A stretch of 64,000 bases of DNA, taken from the NCBI GenBank assembly GCA_049509515.1, contig JBEKZV010000019.1, positions 1-64,000 of the forward strand, given 5' to 3'. Shown in pieces: positions 16,940 through 25,435 of the stretch. Position 1 is the first letter of the stretch. Every line of letters starts with the position of its first letter. The notes under the pieces were generated by a model. The model was not told where the DNA came from, searched no databases, and saw nothing but the letters and a program-made list of their open reading frames with translations. Source of the DNA: JBEKCP01 sp049509515. GTDB lineage: Bacteria > Planctomycetota > Planctomycetia > Pirellulales > Thermoguttaceae. The position numbers were made by a program, and so were the translations under genes.

Positions 16940-18421
16940 CTAGCCGATGAGCCGGTTCAGCAGGGAATCGAGCGAGACCATCGCCATGCGGGTAACCATG
17001 TCGGACGTGGCGAACGGCAGGTAGAGACGCCCGTTGTGGATCATCGCTCCGCAGGAGTAGGCCACGTTCGGGACGTAGCCGTCGCGTTCCTTTTCGGTCG
17101 GCGTGATGAGCGGCTCGTCCAAACAGCCGATCACCCGCAGCGGGTCGTTAAGGTCCAGCAGCATGGCGCCGATGCAGTAGGTCCGCATGGGTCCCACACC
17201 GTGGGTCAAGAGCAGCCAACCTTCCGGCGTTTCCAAGGGCGAGCCGCAGTTGCCGATCTGCACGAACTCCCAAGGGTAGTGCGGCGTCTGGAGCAGCTCG
17301 GCGGTCTCCCAGAAGTGAACGATGTCGGAAACCATGATGTACAGATTCTCGCCGTCGATCCGGGAACACATCACATAGTGCCCGCCGATCCGCCGCGGGA
17401 AAAGTGCCATGCCCTTGTTCTGCGCACAGGCGCCGTTGATCGTGTGCACGCCGACCCTGAGGAAGTCGCGGGTCTCGATCAGCTCCGGAAGCACGCGGTA
17501 GCCGTCGAAGGCCGTGCAGGTGCCGTAGTAGGTCACTGTGCCGTCGTCGTCCACGAAGCGAACCATGCGCAGGTCTTCGATGCCGTGGCTTTCGTTGTCG
17601 GTCTGGGGAAAAATGACCACCTCGGACGCATCCGCTTCCCGCGGAAGCTCCAACTGATAGTTCGACTGGGCCAGCCAACGGATGTCTTGCAGCGACGGCT
17701 CGAGTTGCCGCTTCTCGGATGCCGCGTCTCGCGCCTCGGTGATGGCATGTTCCAGTTGCGCCGCGGTGAAAGAGTCGGCCAGCCGGTCCAGCACGAGCTC
17801 CACCGCAGCGTCGGGGACACTGATGTCTTTGAGCTTGCGGCGAAACAAGGGCTTGTCGTATTGCTTGTCGGGAACGACGCGGATGGGTCTGGCCAGCCGT
17901 CCGCAGGGGTCGATTTGGATCTGGTGATCGGCGGTGATCACGCCGGTGCGGAAGACGATCGACGACACGTGCCCCTCGCCCGTGGCGCGGAGACTCATGA
18001 TGAACCGCACCGCGCCGGCGGGAAGGTGCCGCTGGCTGTGGTGCGGGACGATCGACGGGTTGAACAGCGCCGCCGACTCGATCGAATACTCGGCGGTCAA
18101 GTAGGACCCGATCAACAGGCGGCGATTGTGCGAGAGGTCGTCCGGCATGCCGATCAGCGCCACGGCCGTGCAGTAATTCTCCTCGAGCACGGAGGCGATG
18201 TTGCCGTGGCGGGCACGGAACTTCAGAAACACCTCGTCCAGCAATCGGTCCACCTGAGGGCCGCTCAGGCCGCTGATCCGCTCGACGATGCTCGAGATCC
18301 TCGCTTCCCCGCCGGGATCGAAAAACCGCGTAATGACGCGGCGAATGTCACTGCTGAAGGTGACCGGCAGACGCCGGACGCCCAAGAAGCCCCGGCCCGA
18401 TTTGCGGTTCGTTGATCTCAT
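16940..18421 (-). CDS. GH130 family glycoside phosphorylase/hydrolase
   Basis: The 493-residue protein matches glycoside hydrolase family 130 (beta-mannoside phosphorylases and related enzymes). Markers are LIGSYLTAEYSIESAALFNP, the acidic HGIEDLRMVRF, TAFDGYRVLPELIETRDF, and NCGSPLETPEGWLLLTHGVG with MRTYCIGAMLLDL. An N-terminal domain of about 90 residues precedes the five-bladed propeller, as in the longer GH130 clades. There is no signal peptide, so it acts in the cytoplasm, probably on manno-oligosaccharides. ATG at 18421 is chosen; the codon before it, TTG, would also be possible. No Shine-Dalgarno is clear. It is divergent from the alpha/beta hydrolase gene. Confidence 0.9.
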   Translation of the reverse strand: MRSTNRKSGRGFLGVRRLPVTFSSDIRRVITRFFDPGGEARISSIVERISGLSGPQVDRLLDEVFLKFRARHGNIASVLEENYCTAVALIGMPDDLSHNRRLLIGSYLTAEYSIESAALFNPSIVPHHSQRHLPAGAVRFIMSLRATGEGHVSSIVFRTGVITADHQIQIDPCGRLARPIRVVPDKQYDKPLFRRKLKDISVPDAAVELVLDRLADSFTAAQLEHAITEARDAASEKRQLEPSLQDIRWLAQSNYQLELPREADASEVVIFPQTDNESHGIEDLRMVRFVDDDGTVTYYGTCTAFDGYRVLPELIETRDFLRVGVHTINGACAQNKGMALFPRRIGGHYVMCSRIDGENLYIMVSDIVHFWETAELLQTPHYPWEFVQIGNCGSPLETPEGWLLLTHGVGPMRTYCIGAMLLDLNDPLRVIGCLDEPLITPTEKERDGYVPNVAYSCGAMIHNGRLYLPFATSDMVTRMAMVSLDSLLNRLIG

Positions 18422-18505
18422 CAAGATAGTTTACCACATTGGGGAACCTCGACCATCCACGGGAAAAATGCAGCATCGGCGCGGCTGGGGGTTAGGGAGG
18501 GCCTG

Positions 18506-18534
18506 TTGACGGGGGGCAGTGCGGCGGGTACGCT
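18506..18534 (+). promoter_or_regulatory. possible promoter of the alpha/beta hydrolase gene
   Basis: TTGACG (18506-18511) and TACGCT (18529-18534) are 17 bp apart. The -35 is close to consensus; the -10 keeps only T, A and the last T. A 7-bp stem (CCTCCGG/CCGGAGG, 18594-18613) lies in the leader. Confidence 0.25.
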
Positions 18535-18690
18535 GGCCGACGTCGACCGCAACGGCAATGGGTCGCGGCGTGGTAACTCGGTCGCGGATGCACCCTCCGG
18601 TCCGCGCCGGAGGCCAAGGAAGGAGCAATCGTCGGACTTGTCCCCTTGCCGGAACACGCGCTCATCACCCTAGTAGAGAATTCCCCCAAC

Positions 18691-20583
18691 ATGAAACAAG
18701 CAACCTGCACAACCCTGATGCTGGCAGCTTTGCTACTGGCAATGCACGCGACGAGCCTTCCCGCCGTGGACTCGCTGCCCCCGCTGAAGGATGCCAAGGC
18801 GCCGACCAATCTGGATGAGCTTTGGGGGACTTATGACCCCAGCAAGGAACCACTGGAGACTCAAGTGGTGAAGGAGTGGAAGGAAGGCGCCGTCACCTAT
18901 CGCTATGTGGTTTTCACGATCGGCACATTCAAGGACAAGAAGGCGCGCATTGCCGCGTTTTATGCCTTTCAGAAAAGTGCCAAGAAGCTCCCTGCGATCC
19001 TTCAGGTACACGGTGGCGGGCAGCGGGCATCGGTTGAGGCTGCAAAACACGCGGCGGACAACGACTACGCCGGACTATCCATCAACTGGGGCGGAAACGA
19101 CACGGAGAAGATGGAGAAAGGGGACCCGAATACCGACTGGGGCGCTCTCGACGCCACGCAGAAACATAACGTGCACTATGGAACGTTGCTGCCTGATTCC
19201 AAGACGCTCGATGCCGTCGAGTCCCCACGCAACAATAACTGGTTCCTGCTGGTCCTCGCAGCACGCCGCGGATTGACGTTCCTGGAACAACAACCCGAGG
19301 TCGATCCCCGGCGCCTCGGAGTGACCGGACATTCGATGGGCGGCAAGATAACAGTCGACGTTGCCGGCATCGACAAACGGGTGAAGGCGGCGGTGCCGTC
19401 GTGTGGGGGAACAGGGAGCGTCAGCGGGAAATTGAGCGGGATGCCGGGAACGGGACTGAGATCCGAATACAGCGGGATTTCGCGGAATACGATTGATGAT
19501 CTCCCGTATATCCCGCGCGTCACCTGTCCGATTCTCTTCATGGCGCCGACCAATGACTTTGCCGGGCCGCTGGATAACATGACGGAGAATTGGAAAACCA
19601 TCGGGAGCCGGGAGGTCGGCTACGCGATCGCTCCGCATCTCAACCACCGGGGGCTTGCCGAAACCGACATTTGCGGAATCCTGTGGTTCGATCAGTATCT
19701 CAAGGGATCGTTTTCTTTCCCGAAGACGCCGGAATTGATCGTGAATCTCAAGACGGCCAGCGGAGTTCCCCAAGCTCGCCTGAAGACGGATCGCCCTCTG
19801 GAGGTCGTCAAGGTGGACATCTACTATTCCGTTGATCCGCATTGCTTGACCCGTTTCTGGCGCGATGCGGAAGCGAAAAAGGCGGGGGATGGATGGATTG
19901 CGGATTGTCCCGTCCTGAGCACGGAACAGCCTTTGTACGTATATGGGAACGTCAGTTATGCGTTGAAAACAAAAAGAGTCGGATGTCGAGGGTCAAAGCC
20001 TCCGGACGCGTTCCTCGTCAGCTCCAAAGAAGTCGTTTGTCTCGCGGAGGAACTGAAGAGTGCCGGAGTGAAAGCCACCGACAAACCCTCCCGGACGATC
20101 GATGATTTCTCCCGTGGCTGGCATGACTGGTACCGTCTTGAATGGGGCAATCCGCACGTGTGGAATGCGACGACGCGAAAACTCAAGGACCTGAAGTGGC
20201 GGGGACCTGCGGGCGCAAAGCTCGTCTTTGACGTCAAGTGCCCCCACGACAATACGATCGTCGTCATAGCCGACCTGAACGGGTGGGGCGCGTATCCCGG
20301 GAAACCCGGCGGCTCATACCTGGCCGGCAAGACGCTCAAGGGTTCGCCCGGCTGGCAGACAGTCTCCGTCGGGTTGGAGGAGATGATGCCTGCCAAGAAG
20401 GAGTATTCACCCGCGATGAGCACGTGGGAAACTGTTACCGAACTCAGCTTCAGGCGCCAGGGGACATTTTATCAGGATGGCAAAGAGGTGACATTTGGCG
20501 AAGGACCACCGGGTTGGAGTGAGCCTCGCGAGTTTCGCAATCTCCGCTGGGAAGGCGGCGTGGAGAACACCGCGCGTCGGTGA
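18691..20583 (+). CDS. exported alpha/beta hydrolase (acyl esterase-like)
   Basis: The 630-residue protein has a signal peptide (MLAALLLAMHATSLP) and an alpha/beta hydrolase domain with the nucleophile elbow GHSMGG near residue 214, an HGGG-type oxyanion region (LQVHGGGQRAS) and a late His in PHLNHRG. It resembles the dienelactone hydrolase/acetyl xylan esterase group. The C-terminal 200 residues look like a beta-rich binding domain (IDDFSRGWHDWYRLEW onward). Codons here end in A or T far more often than in the flanking genes, and repeat elements lie just downstream, so recent transfer is possible. The start at 18691 is set by the signal peptide; an ORF extension to 18646 has no support. Confidence 0.88.
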   Translation: MKQATCTTLMLAALLLAMHATSLPAVDSLPPLKDAKAPTNLDELWGTYDPSKEPLETQVVKEWKEGAVTYRYVVFTIGTFKDKKARIAAFYAFQKSAKKLPAILQVHGGGQRASVEAAKHAADNDYAGLSINWGGNDTEKMEKGDPNTDWGALDATQKHNVHYGTLLPDSKTLDAVESPRNNNWFLLVLAARRGLTFLEQQPEVDPRRLGVTGHSMGGKITVDVAGIDKRVKAAVPSCGGTGSVSGKLSGMPGTGLRSEYSGISRNTIDDLPYIPRVTCPILFMAPTNDFAGPLDNMTENWKTIGSREVGYAIAPHLNHRGLAETDICGILWFDQYLKGSFSFPKTPELIVNLKTASGVPQARLKTDRPLEVVKVDIYYSVDPHCLTRFWRDAEAKKAGDGWIADCPVLSTEQPLYVYGNVSYALKTKRVGCRGSKPPDAFLVSSKEVVCLAEELKSAGVKATDKPSRTIDDFSRGWHDWYRLEWGNPHVWNATTRKLKDLKWRGPAGAKLVFDVKCPHDNTIVVIADLNGWGAYPGKPGGSYLAGKTLKGSPGWQTVSVGLEEMMPAKKEYSPAMSTWETVTELSFRRQGTFYQDGKEVTFGEGPPGWSEPREFRNLRWEGGVENTARR

Positions 20584-20640
20584 GGCCCGTTTGACGCCTA
20601 AGATGGGGCCCTCCGGGGCTGAGGGCATTATGGGCCGGCT

Positions 20641-20695
20641 GCCCTCACCCTCGGGCACCATGCGCAGCAAGATCGCTCCCGAAGGGAGAGGGGAC
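20641..20695. repeat. 55-bp dispersed repeat, copy 1
   Basis: This sequence, starting GCCCTCACCCTCGGGCACCA, is repeated in reverse at 26720-26774 with 51 of 55 bases identical. Here it is intergenic; the other copy forms the end of a coding sequence. Confidence 0.95.
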
Positions 20696-20705
20696 CGGAG
20701 GTGCT

Positions 20706-21755
20706 CTACACCCGCCGCCACCGGCGCAGCTCATCGAGCACGGCGGACATGTCGGCCGGCAGGGGGGCTATGACCTCCAAGGGCGCGCCGGTGCGGGGAT
20801 GAACAAACCGCAGCCGCCGGGCGTGCAGCGCCTGCCGGGCCAGGAGCACGGTCGTGTCTTCACCCTCGCGGCGGATCTCACGCCGCGTTACCTGCGACCG
20901 GCCCCCGTACTGCCGGTCGCAGAGGACCGGGCAGCCCACGTGGGCCAGGTGGACGCGGATCTGGTGCGTGCGGCCGGTCTTCGGCAGCACCCGCAACGCC
21001 GCAAAACCATCGAACCGCTCCAGAACCTCGTAGAATGTCTGGGCCGAACGGGCACGCGGCGCAGCCCGGCCGGCCGGCTCGTCCCGCAGGATGGCCATCT
21101 TCTCGCGGTCCACCGGATGAAAGCCGATCGCGCAGTCGATCAGGTCGCGGTCGCGGTCGGGCCGGCCGCTGACCAAGGCGAAGTACTCCTTCTCGATCGA
21201 GCGGGCCCGGAACTGCGCGCCCAGATGGTAATGTGCCTGGTCGGTCCGCGCCACGAGGATCGCCCCGCTCGTGTCGCGGTCCAGGCGGTGTACGATCCCC
21301 GGCCGCAGCGGCCCGGCGGTGCTGCTCAGACTGGGCCCGAAATGATACTGCAACGCCCCGGCCAGCGTGCCGGACCAGTGCCCGCGGGCCGGATGCACGA
21401 CCATGCCGGCCGGCTTGTTCACCACCAGCAGATCTTCGTCCTCGTAGAGCACTTCCAGGGGGATGTTTTCGGGGCGGGGCGACTGGCGGGGGATCTCCGG
21501 CAGGACAATCGAGATCCGCTGCCCGCCGAGGACGCGATAGGCGGGCTTGCCCCCCTTGCCGTTGACCTGGACGCCGCCGACCGAGATGACGCGCCGCAAG
21601 TGTACGCGGCTGTAATCGTGGAAGCGAATGGCCAGGAGCACGTCGAGCCGCTGGCCCGCCTCGCTCGGGTCCACGACGAACTCGACGGGCTCGTTGGAGA
21701 GTTGCATGGCGGCGGGGGTCGAAGACGACTCGTCTTGCTCGCGCGTCTTCTCCAT
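20706..21755 (-). CDS. rluD: RluD-type 23S rRNA/tRNA pseudouridine synthase
   Basis: The 349-residue protein has an N-terminal S4 RNA-binding domain (residues about 25-85: GQRLDVLLAIRF, VQVNGK) and the RluA/RluD catalytic domain with the active-site Asp in HRLDRDTSG near residue 150, followed by KTGRTHQIRVHLAH. It isomerises uridines in the large rRNA or in tRNA. RluD, which modifies helix 69, is the most likely relative, but the family has close paralogues and the exact target cannot be read. Start ATG at 21755. The gap before the TPR gene holds a repeat copy. Confidence 0.93.
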   Translation of the reverse strand: MEKTREQDESSSTPAAMQLSNEPVEFVVDPSEAGQRLDVLLAIRFHDYSRVHLRRVISVGGVQVNGKGGKPAYRVLGGQRISIVLPEIPRQSPRPENIPLEVLYEDEDLLVVNKPAGMVVHPARGHWSGTLAGALQYHFGPSLSSTAGPLRPGIVHRLDRDTSGAILVARTDQAHYHLGAQFRARSIEKEYFALVSGRPDRDRDLIDCAIGFHPVDREKMAILRDEPAGRAAPRARSAQTFYEVLERFDGFAALRVLPKTGRTHQIRVHLAHVGCPVLCDRQYGGRSQVTRREIRREGEDTTVLLARQALHARRLRFVHPRTGAPLEVIAPLPADMSAVLDELRRWRRV

Positions 21756-21758
21756 GGC

Positions 21759-21810
21759 CTCACCCCCGGGTACCCGTTTGTGGGTGCCTCTCCCAAAAGG
21801 GAGAGGGGAG
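21759..21810. repeat. 52-bp dispersed repeat (GGGTACCC type), intergenic copy
   Basis: CTCACCCCCGGGTACCCG leads this element, which ends AGAGGGGAG. It matches 35901-35951, inside actB, with four substitutions and one indel. Confidence 0.95.
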
Positions 21811-21877
21811 CAGTTTGCAGAAGTCCGGAAATGGCGTAAGACCGCGACCGGCGGTGGCGGCTTTATGGGACGGCTGC

Positions 21878-22837
21878 TCAGCCGCCCTTGGCCGGCGGCT
21901 CGGGTTTCCGCGGCGGCGCCGGCTCGTCGGGCGATGCAACCTTGGCCGGCGGCTCGGGCTTGGCGGGCGTTGCGGGCGTCTCCGGCTTCTGGGCCTTCGC
22001 CGGGGCAGGGGTCTCCGGCTTGGCAGGGGTTTCCGGCTTGGCAGGCGTTGCGGGCGTCTCCGGCTTCTGGGCCTTCGCCGGGGCGGAGGTCTCCGGCTTG
22101 GCGGGCGATTCCGGTTTGGCGGGCGATTCCGGCTTGGCAGAGGTCCCCGGCGTGGCGGGCACGTCCTCGGGATTCTCCGGCAGAGGTCCAAGCTTGCTCT
22201 TCGGGCTCGGCTCAGATTCCTTAGAGGGCGGTTTGGGGGTGAATTTGGCGAAATCGTCGTAGAACCGCTTGGTCGGTTCTTTTTCCAGGTCCCGGATGCG
22301 GTCCTCGGCGGCGGCGCGGAACATGCCCTCCGGCCAACGCTGCACCACCTGCTGGTAGAGCTTGGCGGCATCGTCCAGGCGGCCCGAACATTCCAGCGTG
22401 CGGGCCAGACCGAAGGTGGCCCGCTCCTGGGCCAGCGGCGCGTCGCTCTCTTGCAGGGCCTTTTGGTACAGTTCGGTCGCGCGGTGCAGGGCCTCGGTGG
22501 CCGTGGTCTTGTTGTGGAAGAGTTGGAACGAGCCGGCCAAGAGGTATTGGTCGGCGGCCAGGATCGTAGCCCATTGGCCCGCCGACGTATTGGGGAACCG
22601 CTGCTCGGCGTCCTCGTAGACCTGGGGTGCATCGGCGCCCAGCGGAAGGGACGCCCATGCCTCCCCGACGTACGAGGTCGAACGGCTGTGCCAGACCACC
22701 AGTCCGATCACGCCCACGACGGCCAGGATGACCGTGCCCAGGATGGCATTCTGATACGGCTTGATCCGCCCGAACGTTTCTCCGAGCCAGTCCGCCAACA
22801 TGTTGGTCTGCAATTCGTGCCGCCGCTGGCTCTTCAT
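21878..22837 (-). CDS. TPR-like membrane protein with Pro/Ala/Lys-rich tail
   Basis: The 319-residue protein has a cytoplasmic N-terminus, one membrane helix near residues 33-52 (AILGTVILAVVGVIGLVVWH), a region of TPR-like helices (about 60-190, such as LYQKALQESDAPLAQERATF) and a tail from about 210 made of PAKPETPA-type repeats. The layout is like YfgM/TPR proteins that sit at the membrane surface, with the tail acting as a flexible or wall-spanning linker; this is inference. GGGGAG lies about 7 bases before ATG 22837. The tail repeats at the DNA level are about 24 bp and could slip. Confidence 0.85.
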   Translation of the reverse strand: MKSQRRHELQTNMLADWLGETFGRIKPYQNAILGTVILAVVGVIGLVVWHSRSTSYVGEAWASLPLGADAPQVYEDAEQRFPNTSAGQWATILAADQYLLAGSFQLFHNKTTATEALHRATELYQKALQESDAPLAQERATFGLARTLECSGRLDDAAKLYQQVVQRWPEGMFRAAAEDRIRDLEKEPTKRFYDDFAKFTPKPPSKESEPSPKSKLGPLPENPEDVPATPGTSAKPESPAKPESPAKPETSAPAKAQKPETPATPAKPETPAKPETPAPAKAQKPETPATPAKPEPPAKVASPDEPAPPRKPEPPAKGG

Positions 22838-22965
22838 GGATTGCTCCCCGCTCTGAACGGTCAGGAGAAGACACCCACAAGTATAGCGCCGGTGCGGGAG
22901 GAACGTCAAGGGCGTTGGGGCCCCTTCCGCCGCGGGCCGGCGCCGCTTACCATCGAAGTTCGGCC

Positions 22966-24960
22966 ATGCAGCTCAACCCCGCACAACACGAGGCGGTCCA
23001 GACCCCGTCGGGCCCCCTGCTGGTCCTGGCAGGGGCCGGGACCGGCAAGACCCGCGTGGTGACCTACCGCATCGCCGAGTTGGTGCGCCGCGGGACTGCG
23101 CCGGACCGCATCCTGGCCGTCACCTTCACCAACAAGGCGGCCGACGAGATGCGCGATCGGGCCACCGCCCTGCTGGGCAAACGGCTCCCCGCACAGCCCG
23201 AAATCTCGACCTTCCATTCCCTGTGCGTTCGCATACTGCGGCGGCACATCACGCACCTGGGCTATCCCAACGGGTTCGCCATCTACGACCGGGGCGACCA
23301 GGAGGGCGTCGCCCGCGCGGCACTCCGCGAGATCCGCTCGGCCGAGGGCCTGCTCCGGCCGGGCGACTTGCTGGGCTTCATCGGCCGCTGGAAGACGGCG
23401 GCCATCCGCCCCCCACAGGCGGCTGCCCGGGCCCAGAGCGACAAGGAGCACCTGGCCGCCTCCGCCTATCGCCGCTACCAGGACGCCTTGAAGGCGGCCG
23501 GGGCGGTCGATTTCGACGATCTGCTGCTGCTGTGCGAGGAGCTCTTCGATCGCTTCCCGAAAGTCCGCGCGGCCGAGGCCGGCCGCTTCGATCACCTCCT
23601 GGTGGATGAATACCAGGACACCAACGGCAGCCAATACCGCATCGTCAAGGCCCTGGCCGCCGGCCACCGCAACCTGTGCGTGGTGGGCGACGACGACCAG
23701 TCGATCTACGGCTGGCGGGGTGCGGAAGTGGCCCATATCCTGGGCTTCCGCAAAGACTGGCCCGAGGCCAAAGTGGTCCGCCTCCAGACCAACTACCGCT
23801 CGACCCGCGAGATCCTCGCCTGGGCCAACCGCCTGATCGCCTTCAACCGCCAGCGGCACGCGAAGGTCTTGCAGGCCACCGCCGGCGGCCAGGAGCCCCG
23901 CATCCTGCAGATCGAAGACGAGGTCCAGGAGGCCAAGACCGTGGTGGGAGAGATCGCCGCGCGGATCGGTCCGGGGGGCGGCCGGCCCCGCGACTTCGCC
24001 ATCCTCTGCCGCACCAACGAGCAGCCCCGCAACTTCGAAATGGAACTCCGCCGGGCGAAAATCCCCTACGTCCTGGTGGGCGGCATGTCCTTCTACGACC
24101 GCAAGGAAGTCCGCGACGTGCTGGCCTACCTGAAGGTCCTGGTCAACCCGCGCGACGAAGGCTCGCTCTTGCGGATCCTCAACACGCCCCCGCGCGGCAT
24201 CGGCCAGGGCATGGTCAAACGCCTGCTGGGCCAGGCTATCGCCCAGAAGCAGCCGCTGTGGGAGGTCCTGCCGCACGCCGGCCTGCCTGCCGTGGACAAC
24301 TTCTGCGAACTGGTGCGCCGCTACCAGCGAGCGGCGCAGGGATCGCTGGTCGAGGCGGTCCGCGGCTTGATCCACGAGATCGGCTATCGCGAGGACCTCC
24401 ACCGGCTGTACCCCGACGCCGAAGAGCAGCAAGCCCGCTGGGCGGCCGTCGAGGAGGTCGTCAACGCCCTGGGCAGTTTCCGGCAGCGGGCCAAAGAGCC
24501 GACGCTGGCCGTCTTCCTCCAGGAGATCGCCCTGGCCAACAGCGAGCAGGAGAAGGACAAGGAGTCGAAACTCCAGCGGGATGCGGTGGCCCTGATGACC
24601 CTGCACGCCGCCAAGGGACTGGAGTTCCCCGAGGTCTACATGGTCGGCATGGAAGAGGGGCTGCTGCCGCACGCCCGATCCGTGGCCGGCGACGATTCGG
24701 CCATCGACGAGGAGCGGCGGCTGTGCTACGTCGGCGTCACGCGGGCGAAGCGCCGGCTGACCCTCACCTTGGCCCTGAGCCGGCAGAAATGGGGCAAGCC
24801 CCGGCCCAGCATCCCCAGCCGGTTCCTCTACGAGTTGACCGGCCAGGCCCAGAACCCCAATTACCGAGCCGCCAAGCAAGGTCGGCGCCCGGCGACCCGC
24901 CCGCCGGTTCCGAAAGGCAAGCAGGCGCCCACGCAGTCCCCAAGGGGGCGGTCCCGCTAG
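22966..24960 (+). CDS. UvrD/PcrA/Rep family DNA helicase
   Basis: The 664-residue superfamily 1 helicase shows the full motif set: Q-motif (LNPAQHEAV), Walker A AGAGTGKT near residue 28, VDEYQDTN (motif II), DDDQSIYGWRGA (III), LQTNYRST (IV), GLEFPEVYMVGMEEGLLPH (V) and YVGVTRAKRRL (VI). It unwinds DNA 3' to 5' in repair and removes proteins from DNA. The C-terminal tail is basic and Pro-rich (RPATRPPVPKGKQAP), as in PcrA. Length is at the short end of the family. I do not separate UvrD, PcrA and Rep. The ATG at 22966 begins right at the Q-motif; it is divergent from the TPR gene. Confidence 0.95.
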   Translation: MQLNPAQHEAVQTPSGPLLVLAGAGTGKTRVVTYRIAELVRRGTAPDRILAVTFTNKAADEMRDRATALLGKRLPAQPEISTFHSLCVRILRRHITHLGYPNGFAIYDRGDQEGVARAALREIRSAEGLLRPGDLLGFIGRWKTAAIRPPQAAARAQSDKEHLAASAYRRYQDALKAAGAVDFDDLLLLCEELFDRFPKVRAAEAGRFDHLLVDEYQDTNGSQYRIVKALAAGHRNLCVVGDDDQSIYGWRGAEVAHILGFRKDWPEAKVVRLQTNYRSTREILAWANRLIAFNRQRHAKVLQATAGGQEPRILQIEDEVQEAKTVVGEIAARIGPGGGRPRDFAILCRTNEQPRNFEMELRRAKIPYVLVGGMSFYDRKEVRDVLAYLKVLVNPRDEGSLLRILNTPPRGIGQGMVKRLLGQAIAQKQPLWEVLPHAGLPAVDNFCELVRRYQRAAQGSLVEAVRGLIHEIGYREDLHRLYPDAEEQQARWAAVEEVVNALGSFRQRAKEPTLAVFLQEIALANSEQEKDKESKLQRDAVALMTLHAAKGLEFPEVYMVGMEEGLLPHARSVAGDDSAIDEERRLCYVGVTRAKRRLTLTLALSRQKWGKPRPSIPSRFLYELTGQAQNPNYRAAKQGRRPATRPPVPKGKQAPTQSPRGRSR

Positions 24961-25435
24961 CAGGGGTGAAACGCTTCCCCCAGCTTGCCCAGGCGGCTTG
25001 CCAGAGGGGTGGTCACGGTAGCAGGGGTTAGACGGTGGGGAGTATTACGCAAAGGCGCGAAGGCGCGAAGTCGCAAAGACGCAAGCAGAGACAGGGAGAC
25101 AGGAGAGAAGATCGTGGTTTCTCGCTTAGCCCAATCTAATCTTGATATTCATTTTGTTTAATTTGCCTCTTTCTCACCTTCTTGCCATTCTCTCCTTTTC
25201 CACGTCATCAGCCCTCGTATCCCGCTGCCGCCATTCTGTACTCTTGGTGACTTTGCGTCTTTGCGACTTCGCGCCTTTGCGTGAGACTCTTTCCGAACCA
25301 CCTCAACTTCCAGCGAAACCCGTGTCGTGCCGTAGGGCCGTTGGGCCATGTTCCCACCAAAACCTCTGTGGTACTGCCGCGGCATAATAGGTAAATTATG
25401 CGGGTGGCTTAACCTCTAGCCGCACGGAGGCGCCC
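24961..25435. other. gene-free region with CGCAAAGGCGCGAAG inverted pair
   Basis: This 475-bp gap has no credible gene. It carries a pair of facing repeat arms, 25047-25085 (ACGCAAAGGCGCGAAGGC...) and 25251-25282 (ending CGCGCCTTTGCGT), around an AT-rich middle. At 25382-25401 GCATAAT and ATTATGC form an inverted repeat with a 6-bp spacer, 35 bp before the next gene, a candidate operator. Confidence 0.75.

Noticed and set aside
22906..24879. 657-residue minus-strand ORF opposite the helicase
   Set aside because: Antisense shadow; the plus strand has every helicase motif.
25047..25285. CRISPR-like look of repeated CGCAAAG units
   Set aside because: Units are irregular, occur as two facing arms and have no equal-length spacers or cas genes nearby.
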